Source of the DNA: Platanthera guangdongensis
Lineage: Eukaryota; Streptophyta; Magnoliopsida; Asparagales; Orchidaceae
Assembly: GCA_039583875.1 (NCBI GenBank)
Contig: CM077151.1
Location: 27,480,390 to 27,544,389 of the forward strand
Length of the DNA: 64,000 nt
Direction of reading: 5' to 3'
Part shown: positions 22,245-31,837 of the stretch, piece by piece
Position numbering within the stretch: position 1 is the first letter of the stretch
How the letters are laid out: the number at the start of each line of letters is the position of its first letter
Notes under the pieces: model-generated
Database searches by the model: none
Seen by the model: only the letters and a program-made list of their open reading frames with translations
Told to the model about the DNA's origin: nothing
Made by a program: the position numbers and the translations under genes

Positions 22245-24398
22245 CTGGTGGCATGACGATGGGACCGCCTTGAAGTAGTTGATGAGGGGTCTTTTGAAGA
22301 TCGCACTATAGCAGCTTGGCGCATCTACGATGACGAACCAACATCAGATTGAGGTGCCACCAAGGGTCATTATAAGATCCGCTCCTCCATCCACCTCTTT
22401 CTTCTCTACAGAGAAGCCAAAGAGGGGCCCGCTCGCAGCTAGGATCATCGACGAAGGTCTTCTTGAAAAAGACATTCACCGAGCTTCCGTTGTCCGCCAG
22501 GATTTGGTCAACTGTGAAGTCCTCGATGTCGGCTTGGATGATAAGGGCATCATGAAAGGGGTTCTCATTCCCCAACATGTCCTCCTTAGAGAAAGTGATC
22601 TTCTCAAACGACAGCGGCGCTTGAGAGGTCGAGGCGATGCTCTTGCAGTAAATCTGATGGAGACTCCCCTTACGAGAAGCTCTGAACACGTCTCCTCTGT
22701 TGATCACTCCTACACGCCCTCTTCCTGGGCCTTGGACCACCTCCCCGCAATCGCCTTGGTCGACCTGGTCCTTGTTCCTCCTCCCCGGAGCTTGGAACGC
22801 TACCAGTCCCGCGGAGACCTCCTGCCTCGGCTACTCCCTCTCTGTCGCTCCTGCCTTCAGCCTCCTTCTCGCCTCCCAAAAGTCTAGGCAGGCCATGGTA
22901 TCGTGCCCTTCTACTAGATGCAAATCGCAGTAAAGGGGAATCTCCACCGCTTGGTTCCTCACTGGATGAACCCTCCCGCAATGCCTATTCCTTTGTCGGG
23001 CAATGATCATCGCCTCTTCCTAAGCTCTTCCTTGCCTCCTCTCAGGATGGTGGTCGTTCTTCCTTTCCTGATTTTGGTACCGGGGCCTTTCTGGGGGCCT
23101 TTATTGGGGCCGGTTCATGAGATATTGGAATTGTCTTGCTTCCTCTCTTCTCTCTGGAGACGCTATGAGCCTCCTCTATTCTTGTCTGTGAGGCCTCTCC
23201 TGCCTTCTCTGATCCTCCACCCTCCTAGGCTCTTCCCTTTTCCTCAGTTCCTCTCTTCTCCTCTCTCCCTAACTCTTTGGCACTACTCCAGCCTTCACCT
23301 CCGAAGGTCCTCCTCTTTCCCTGCCTCCCAGGTTCTCCCCATCCAGCCTTGCTAAGAAGTCTTGATTCTTCTATCCTCCATGTACGAACTCGTTTGCCCT
23401 CTCAATCATCCCCTCAAAAGATCTTGTGGGCTTGGACCCAATCTCCAGACTGAAGAGGCTCTGCTTCAGGCCAAACTTCATGGTCAGCATTAAGGTGAAG
23501 CTATCTACTTCCTCGACTTCCAGAACTTCTTCCTGGAATCGATTAATGTAGTGGTCAAGGCTCTTGTGCTGCCCTTGCTGGATTTTAAAAAAAATAGTGG
23601 CTTCCTTCTTCCTCTTCTTGGATGTTGCAAACCTTGTCATCAGGCTCCAACGTAGGACCTCGAAGTAGTAGATGGAACCTTCGGGAAACTAGTGAAATCA
23701 GTCTCTCGCATTCCCCTTGAAGGTGATGAAGAAGAACCTACATTTGAAAGTGTCGGTCATGTTGCGGATTGACACTATGTCCTCAAACCATTGGAGATAC
23801 CTGACTGGGTCATCTCTGTTGGAGTAGTAGTTCAGGACGGGCTCTCTAAAGCCTTCAGGAACTAGGGCTACTAAAATTTCATCATAGAAGGGGATGCTCC
23901 CTCCTTGGCGATGATAAGCTTCATACTCGCGAGTATCCTCCTCATACACGCTATCCTGGTGAGTATCATGGTATCTCGCTAGCTGTTTTATATCTCGAAA
24001 CCTGATCCCTTGGCTGCTCGCCAGATAGTACCGAGACTACATTAGTCGTTCCTGCCCCTCCCTTGTTCACTCCTTTCCTGGTCGCCTAGGTGGTGCTTCT
24101 TCATCCGACAGTGTGACACAACGAGGCGATGTCGCTGTGACATCGGGGCGAGGAGGGAACCCTATCAGGATGCTCATCTTGATCCTTATTGTGAACACTT
24201 TGAACATCGTCATTGTCACAATGTTGCCCCCTCTTGTTGAGTTGCTGATTTCTATCGAGCTGCCGACTATCTCCTCATTCTCCCCACCTTCATTCACCAT
24301 CTCGCCTGCTCGCGAAATTTTTCTCCTCGATTGTGTTCCACGCTCACCACACCAAAGTATTGAAGTTTGTTGAGGACCAAGGTCCAGCGGGATTGGGT
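22245..24398 (-). pseudogene. Tat-like Ty3/gypsy gag-protease remnant
   Basis: From right to left: the gag N-terminus (upstream of 24060), a retrotransposon gag core at 23949-23371 (EPVLNYYSNRDDPVRYLQWF, LTMKFGLKQSLFSLE), a basic zinc-knuckle region near 22900, and a Tat-type protease at 22600-22260 with FHDALIIQADIEDFTV and ADNGSSVNVFF, where relatives have DxGSS. Several frameshifts and stops break the frame. The 5' end was displaced by the chromovirus at 24404-34453; the matching upstream flank resumes at 34459. Confidence 0.88.
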
Positions 24399-24403
24399 GT
24401 GTG

Positions 24404-27019
24404 TGTAACACCCCAGTTTTTGCAAGAGGTTCAGTCTGCTGTTCTGGAAAATTTTTTGGGTTCTGGCAAGAGGCACACGGCCTGCGACACGGGCGTGTCG
24501 CAGGGCGTGTCGAGGCCGTGTCGACACTCGGCCCAAGTGTCGACACTTTGTGCTCGACAAAGTGTCGAGAGTGAGGCACACGGCCTGCGACACGGGCGTG
24601 TCGCAGGGCGTGTCGAGGCCGTGTCGACACTCGGCCCAAGTGTCGACACTTTGTGCTCGACAAAGTGTCGAGAGTGAGGCACACGGCCTGCGACACGGGC
24701 GTGTCGCAGGGCGTGTCGAGGCCGTGTCGACACTCGGCCCAAGTGTCGACACTTTGTGCTCGACAGAGTGTCGAGAGTGGGGCACACGGCCTGCGACACG
24801 GGCGTGTCGCAGGGCGTGTCGAGGCCGTGTCGACACTCGGCCCAAGTGTCGACACTTTTGCTCGACAGTGTGTCGAGACTGGGGCACACGGCTTGGGACA
24901 CGGGCGTGTCCCAGGCCGTGTCACCTCTCGGGTTGGTGTTGGGGCTGTGTCGTTGGAGACACACGGCAGGCCACACGGCCGTGTCACTTGGGACACGGGC
25001 GTGTCGGATTGAACACGGGCGTGTCGAATGCCCGTGTCTGATTCCAGGCGCGTCGATTTGAGACGGCGAATGAGGCACACGGCCCTGGACACGGGCGTGT
25101 GCCAGGCCGTGTTCGGCCCAGGTCTTTTATTTTCCAGGCGAATCACAGCCAGTCTTTTTCTGGTTTTGGGATCTAACGGTTCAGGCCATCTCCTGGACAG
25201 TTAAGTCCGAACTTAGGGTTATAGATCCTCATTCTTTTTCAAGTCCTCTCTTTCTTAGTTCTTGAGAGAAACTAGAGCAAGGAGGAAGAAGAAGAACTTT
25301 TGGGCTGTAGGAAGGGTTTCGGAGCTCCGAATCGCGAGCCGAGTCCGGATCCGTGAAGCTTGGAGCATTGCGAAGTGTTCCATCCGGCTATTTTGCCATG
25401 GCAAGGAAGAGGAGTCGGAAGGTAACGACATCTCTCCTCTTGGTCTTTAGGATGCACGTTTTAGCATCATCTAGTTTTCTTTTCTCTAATTTTTGGGCAC
25501 CAAACTCTCAAATGAGAGGGGTTTTGGCTTGCCAAGTTTCAAGAGGAACTTCCGGGTCGATTGAGTCCGTCCCCGGCATATCTTTGCATTAGAGATCCGC
25601 TTCGCTAGTGGATTAGGCATGGTGGATGAAGCCGTAGTCGCGACCGTTAGTCCGACTCGGTGATGTTGCATACGAACTAGGGATTCGTAGAGATTTCCGA
25701 TGCGGCAAGTTGTCGTTTGTGTTGTGGTGGTGATTGTCCTGTTTGCTTGAAAAGAGTACATGTAGTCGAACCCGGACAAGGTTAGCTCCTCGTGGTGGTA
25801 GATGGTTTCCTTGACAAGGTTAGCTCCAAATGAGAATGGAGATGATTTCCTTGGTGGACAAGGTTAGCTCCGCACGAGTTGGAGATGTTTTCCTTGGAGC
25901 GCGGGAACGCTGCGGTACAAAGAGGGATTGCGATGTGTTTAGTCTTGGTTGTGTTGTGTCAAGGCGTGGCTATGTCTCCGTGGTCGGCTGGCTATCACGT
26001 GACACGTGCGTCATGTGTGGAGAGTGTCCCGGCGAGACTAGTCCCCTTCTGTGAGACTGACGAGAATGCCAAGCTTGGGGCAAGCCCGGGCAAAGAGGCC
26101 ATGAGCGGGTGGGGTCCAGCAAGGCTTCTTAGAATCGGTCAGTCTGTGGTTGTTGGAATCCTAACATGAGACGTCAGAGCTTGCAGGCAAGCCCGGGGCT
26201 AAGCCCACGAGCGGGTGGGGCCTTGGCAAGATTTCTGTGTGGCGGCCTGTGCGCCGTGTGAGGGAGTTGTGTCTCCCTCAATGTTTGCGGCTTTATGCCA
26301 ATTGGGGAAATGTGAGTACCCAAATGTTGTGATGTTGTGCTAGATGCATACGGTTTAGGGTACCTTGGGTGAAGCCCGGGTGTTGCATTCATGTTGCATA
26401 GTAGGCCCTTTCTTTATATGCTCAACCAGTAGAGAACATGTTTGTTGATTGAGACATCCAAGCCTGTTTTAATGTTTTTCTATTTATAGAAATTTATATT
26501 GCATATGAAGTGCTGACTTGCATGTTGGAGGGTTCCCCGGGGTCCGTTAGGGGCGGCCGGGAGGAGATGTGTTGTTACACAGTTTGAGGTCAGCCTTTGC
26601 TGACCCACGTTACTAATAATTTTTACAGGGCAAGGATCGCACGCAGGAGCTAGCACGCCGGCCAAAAAGGCCTAAGCCCATGAAGTGTTTTTCTCTCTTG
26701 TAGCACTACTTTTGATGATGTATGTTTGAGACTATTTTTGTCCGGCTTGCATGCCGAGGTAGACTAGGAGTGCTGAGCACATTCATGTTTGATTGTACTG
26801 TATACCCTTTTGGACATTTGATGTAAGGCCTTAAGGCCATTTGTTTACTCTTTTGGATTAGTGGATAACTTCTAGTTGTGCTTGGTTTTCCGCTGTGTTG
26901 TGCAAGTGTTTTGAGTTTGGGTAGCTATATCAACTTTTAATACTAAAGCTGTGGTGTTCGTATGTTGTGGGGCCCCGGCCGGACCCATATTATACGTCCA
27001 TTACAGGGGAGGTGTTACA
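24404..27019 (+). repeat. 5' LTR of the chromovirus (2616 bp)
   Basis: Matches 31838-34453 end to end without visible indels. It contains four 103-bp CG-rich tandem units near its start, and AT-richer promoter-like and transcribed sequence further on. The last bases GTGTTACA lie directly before the primer binding site. Confidence 0.97.
24472..24882. repeat. Four tandem 103-bp CpG-rich units in the 5' LTR
   Basis: GGCACACGGCCTGCGACAC starts at 24472, 24575, 24678 and 24781, with a partial unit from 24883. Each unit is packed with GTGTCG and its complement CGACAC, many in hairpin arrangement (ACACGGGCGTGT, AGTGTCGACACT, GTGCTCGACAAAGTGTCG). More degenerate ACACGGGCGTGT words continue to about 25115. 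Because 103 is not a multiple of three and the unit lacks stops in several frames, long meaningless open frames arise on both strands. Confidence 0.95.
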
Positions 27020-27022
27020 ATT

Positions 27023-27033
27023 TGGTATCAGAG
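27023..27033 (+). other. Primer binding site of the chromovirus (initiator tRNA-Met)
   Basis: TGGTATCAGAG lies three bases after the 5' LTR. Confidence 0.95.
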
Positions 27034-27269
27034 GGAGGTTAGATTCAAGGTCAGTGCGTAGAGAAGTTATCCACATAAGAGTAACGCGGGACCATGAGTG
27101 TCCTTATGTTTTAGTCTTGAGATTGGAGACTAATCCCTTATTTCTTGTCTTCCTGAAGAGTGCAAGCAACGAGGCGGGCACTTCAAGAGCAAGGGATGAT
27201 CTCTCGGCGAGCAGTGTTACTGCTCCAGGTCTTTTGGGCACGGGTGTAGACCCGGCCGACTTCTGCCGC

Positions 27270-28320
27270 ATGCTTGCAGAAGCGATGGTGGCAGCTCAAG
27301 CTGCAGCAGCGGCTCAGGTGGCAGCCCCTGCCACACCAGATACGGCAACGGCCGTGCCAGGAGCAGAAGCCAGGCGAGTGGAGCCTTTGGCTGAGAGAGT
27401 AGTTGTTGGACATGGAGATCGAAACATGAAGTACTTCCTGAGTTTCCATCCCCCGTCCTTCAAGGGTACTGGAACGCCAACGGATGCAGAGGACTGGTGG
27501 GTTTGTATTCAAGAACTGTTAAGGGCGGCAGAGACGCCAGAGGAAAAGAAAGCTGAGTATGCGGCTTTCATGTTGGAAGGGGATGCCAAGTTATGGTGGG
27601 TGGCCCATAGCGGCCGCCAGTTCCCGGGACGCACCCCGTCAGTGGAAGAGTTTGGGGACGCTTTTCTTAAGAGGTATATCCCAGTTTCAACACGATTGGC
27701 CCTGCAGAGGCAGTTTCTGCATCTAATGCAGCGAGACAAGACAGTGGATGAGTACGTGCAAGAGTTCACCCGATTGGGTCGTTATGCGGGAACGACAATG
27801 GCGGATGATGTAGAGAGGGATAACCTCTTCTACCAAGGGTTGAGGGAAAATTTGAGACAACCCCTCATCTCCATGAAGCGGGCGGGATTTAATGAGCTAG
27901 TTGAAGCCGCCAGGAGTTTGGAGAATGATTTGGAGCGAACCCAACGCCGTAAGAGTTTTACTCCCAAGCAAGGGGAAGGGAAGCCTTCCCAACCTCATGG
28001 TAAGTCTGATGGGAGTAGGTGGAGGAAGAAGTCTTCCACTTCCAGATCTGGTGAGAGGAGCAACTGGACGCCTGGGGGTTCCCACTCTAGGGGACCGCCG
28101 ACATGCTACAACTGCGGGAAGGTTGGGCACATAGCCCGTGCTTGTCAGCAAGGGGGAGCGGGGCAAGAGTCAAAGCAGGAGCAGTCTGTACGCTCGGGCC
28201 CCAGTGCTGCAGAGAAAGGAAAGATGGCGGAGTCGAGCGCTTCTCGGTTCCAACCGGTGCAACCAAGGGCTTACAACCTTGGACAGCAAGAAGCGATCCG
28301 CCAAACTGATGTGGTGACAG
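27270..28320 (+). CDS. gag: Chromovirus Gag
   Basis: Gag forms the particle and packages element RNA. The frame is open from inside the LTR, but the first in-frame ATG after the primer site is at 27270. The roughly 240 nt before it are open without ATG, so either translation starts there or the original start is mutated. The capsid-like gag domain contains [30 protein letters not shown] and [19 protein letters not shown] basic Ser/Arg-rich linker leads to one CCHC zinc knuckle ([14 protein letters not shown], 28104-28145). Unspliced reading continues seven codons past 28320 and stops with TAA at 28335-28337. A short upstream frame starts near 27092. Confidence 0.93.
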
Positions 28321-28391
28321 GTATGAAGAGAATTTAAGTGTTAACTGTGTGCTTCATCCTTGTAGATTTTTGTGTAATGTTTATGTTGTAG
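28321..28391 (+). other. Intron-like 71-bp GT-AG segment between gag and pol
   Basis: The segment starts GTATGAAG, contains GTTAACT as a possible branch site, is T-rich toward its end and finishes TTGTAG. Gag and Pol are in different frames, and the Gag stop TAA lies 15 nt into the segment. Removing exactly 28321-28391 joins G of one codon to GC of the next, giving the in-frame run [12 protein letters not shown], which matches how relatives run from Gag into protease. That reading is an inference; there is no transcript evidence here. Confidence 0.6.
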
Positions 28392-31300
28392 GCTTCGTGT
28401 TAGTTTCCGGATACCCCGCTAGGGTATTGTTTGATACAGGAGCATCGCACTCCTTTCTTGCGGAGAGCTTCATCCGGAGAATAGGAGTTGAGTCTTTCTC
28501 GTCGGGAGCAGAGCTGAAAGTGCGCATGCCCAATGGGTCATCTATGACCACCGGGGCTAAAGGGCGCATTTGTTGGGAGCTAGACGGAGTTGTCTTCGCT
28601 CTGGAAGCGGCAGTGTTACCATTAGTAGAGTTCGATGTCATTTTGGGTATGGACTGGCTTGCAGAGCAGCGCGCCAGTATTGACTGCCTTTCTAAGGTGG
28701 TGACCTTAAGGAGTAAAGGGCAAACAGAAGTCAAGTTTGAGGGCCTTGGTGGAGTGGCCTGTTCCCTGATATCGGTCATGCAGTTGGTGCGGGCGGTTAA
28801 CCAGGGTGGTGTAGCGCTTGTAGCGTTATTGGAGGTTCGTCTCTCCCAACTGTCGATTGAGGAAGTGCCTGTGGTGGCAGAGTTCAAGGATGTGTTTCCG
28901 GATGAACTTCCTGGAGCGCCTCCTCGGCGGGAGATCGACTTCTCGATCGAGTTAGTGCCGGAGGCTAGACCGGTGTCACGTCCTCCATTTAGGATGACAC
29001 CAAAGGAGTTAGCGGAACTTAAGGTTCAGTTACAGGAACTGTTGGAGCAAGGGTATATTAGACCCAGTTCTTCACCGTGGAGCGCACCGGTGTTGTTTGT
29101 TAAGAAGAAAGACGGTAGCATGCGCCTGTGCATAGACTACCGAGAGCTTAATAAGTTGACCGTCAAGAATAAGTATCCGATCCCTCGGATAGACGACCTG
29201 TTTGACCAATTGGTGGGGTCAGTGGTATATTCGAAGTTGGACTTGAAGTCAGGATACTATCAGCTACGAATTCGGGATGAGGACATACCCAAAACTGCCT
29301 TTGGTACAAGGTATGGGCACTTTGAGTTTACGGTGATGCCGTTCGGGCTGACGAACGCACCATCGGTGTTCATGGATCTGATGAATCGGGTATTCCGGGA
29401 ATACTTGGATTCTTTTGTGGTTGTTTTCATTGATGACATTTTGGTGTTTTCCAAATCGCAAGTGGAGCATGAGACCCACTTGAGAATGGTTTTGCAAGTG
29501 TTAAGGGAGAATGAGTTGTATGCAAAATTCTCCAAATGCGAGTTTTGGTTGGAGAAGGTAGCATTTTTGGGCCACGTGATTAGTGGTGATGGGGTGGCAG
29601 TGGATCCAGCGAAGGTGGAGGCCATCAGAGATTGGCCGGTGTTGAGGACCGTGGCGGAAGTCCGAAGTTTTCTTGGACTAGCCGGGTATTATAGGAGATT
29701 CGTGGAGAATTTCTCGAAGATAGCTCTACCCCTCACCTCTCTCACTCGCAAAGACCATAAATTTGTGTGGACCCAAGAGTGCGGTCAAGCATTCGAGGCA
29801 CTAAAGGAGAGGCTTATGATGGCTCCGATCTTGAGTTTACCGCAAGGGACAGATGAATTTCAAATTTTCAGTGACGCATCGGGATGCGGTTTGGGTTGCG
29901 TTTTGGTGCAACATGGGAAGGTGATAGCTTTTGGGTCTAGACAGCTGAAACCTCATGAGAGGAATTACCCCGTCCATGACTTGGAGTTGGCGGCGGTAAT
30001 CTTCGCGCTGAAAATTTGGCGGCATTATGTTTATGGCGCAAGAGTGGAGATCTTCACGGACCATAAAAGCCTGAAGTATCTCTTGGATCAAAAGGACTTG
30101 AACATGCGGCAACGCAGATGGGTTGAGTTTCTTGGAGACTACGAAGTGGCGATTCAGTACACGCCAGGTAAAGCCAATGTGGTGGCAGATGCGTTGAGTA
30201 GAAAGTACTCGGGGCTAGGAAATTGGATCGAAGCTCATGATGAGCGGTTGGTACGGGAATGGGAGTCCCTTGGGTTGGAATGTGTTGCAAAAGGCGAGTC
30301 TAGCGTGGCTCGGTTGAACTGGATTGAAGTGCAGAGCGACTTGTCCGATCGTATTCGGGAAGCGACTCGGTTGGATGTGGAGTTTCAACCTTTTGTGTTG
30401 GAGGCTCAAACGGGCGAGAGCAGCACCTGGGAAATGATTGATGGGATTCTGAGGAAGGGCGGAAGGGTCTGTGTACCGCAGTTTGGCAATCTCCGTGAGG
30501 AGTTGATGTTTGAGGCTCACTTCTCAAAGTACTTCATTCACCCGGGCAGTACAAAGATGTACTTGGATATGAAGAAATCCTTTTGGTGGCCGGGGTTGAA
30601 GCGAGATGTGGCTTTGTATGTGAGTCGTTGCCAAACATGTGCCTTGGTGAAGGCCGAATGTCAGAAACCGGGCGGGTTCCTGAAGCCTCTTCCAATTCCT
30701 GAGTGGAAATTTGAGGACATTTCCATGGACTTTGTGCATGGGTTGCCTAGATCGCAGCATGGTAATGATGCTATTTGGGTGATCGTGGATCGCCTAACCA
30801 AGGTGGCTCACTTCATCCCGAACCGGAAAGAGGACAGCGTGGAGAAGCTGGTGGAGTTGTATGTTCGCAACATTGTGCGACTGCACGGAATTCCGAAGAG
30901 CATAGTCAGTGATCGCGATGGACGGTTTACGTCCAAGGACTGGAGACTTGTTCAGAAGAGCTTGGGCACGAAGCTAAAGTTCAGTACGGCGTTTCATCCT
31001 CAAACCGATGGGCAAACGGAGAGGACGAACCGTACTATGGAGGATATGTTGAGGATGTGCGTTCTTGACTTTGGCAAGAGGTGGGAGGATCACCTCTTCA
31101 TGGTAGAATTTGCGTACAACAACAGTTTTCAAGCTAGTATAAAGATGGCGCCTTACGAAGCTTTGTATGGGAGGCGGTGTCGAACGCCAATGTCTTGGGC
31201 AGAGGCGGGAGACACCAAACTTTTGGGAAAGGACGCGGTAGTTGACGCTTGTGAGATGGTACGGACCATCCAAGAGCGTATGAAGGTGGCTCAAGACAGA

Positions 31301-31777
31301 CAAGCAAAGTATTTCAATGTTCGTCACCGGAAGTTAGAATTTGCAGTTGGTGATTGGGTTTACCTGAAGGTCAAGCCGTTCAAAGGCGTCTCGCGGATTC
31401 GCCGACTCAAGAAGTTGAGTCCAAGGTTTTTGGGGCCTTTTGAAATTGTTGAGCGGGTAGGAGAAGCAGCCTATCGGTTGGCGTTGTCCGCAGACTTGAG
31501 TGGATTACATGACGTCTTCCACGTCTCCGTGTTGAGGAAAGCCTTGGTGGAGGCTAGCGTGGTGATGGAGCCGACATCGGTGCCGATTGACGAAGACTTG
31601 AGGACGCGAGTCCTTCCAATCGCTATAGAAGATGCGGAGATTCGGCAGCTGCGGAATAAAGAGGTTAAACTTGTGAAAGTTCGTTGGGACAACTGCGGTC
31701 GTGAGGAGTTCTCTTGGGAGCGAGAACAGGCCATGCTAGAAGACTATCCAGAACTATTTTTGTCAGGTACAATTTAA
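28392..31777 (+). CDS. pol: Chromovirus Pol polyprotein
   Basis: The frame is open without interruption from 28349 (1142 codons). Using that numbering: aspartic protease DTGAS at residues 30-33; RT at about 231-410 with catalytic FIDD at 360-363; RNase H at about 505-617 with Asp509, Glu546, Asp571 and ADALSR; integrase zinc domain (His724, His731, Cys761, Cys764); integrase core Asp794, Asp855 and Glu891 with the 35-residue spacing of DD35E; and a C-terminal chromodomain at about 1083-1137 ([13 protein letters not shown]). All catalytic residues are present. The polyprotein copies the RNA and inserts the DNA into chromosomes; the chromodomain is thought to guide it to particular chromatin. 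No normal ATG begins this frame. Confidence 0.96.
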
Positions 31778-31823
31778 GTTTTGTACCTCTTTTGTTTTTG
31801 CAATTTCGGGACGAAATTCAGTT

Positions 31824-31837
31824 AAGTGGGGGAGAGT
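31824..31837 (+). other. Polypurine tract of the chromovirus
   Basis: AAGTGGGGGAGAGT abuts the 3' LTR. It primes plus-strand DNA synthesis. Confidence 0.92.

Noticed and set aside
24472..24882. Regularly spaced repeats as a possible CRISPR array
   Set aside because: The units are directly tandem without unique spacers, lie in a plant LTR, and occur identically in both LTRs.
24067..25146. Long open frames on both strands (up to 359 codons) with Cys/Arg/Thr-rich repeats
   Set aside because: They run through the 103-bp LTR array, which lacks stops in several frames. The same frames appear in the other LTR and cross the LTR boundary into unrelated sequence.
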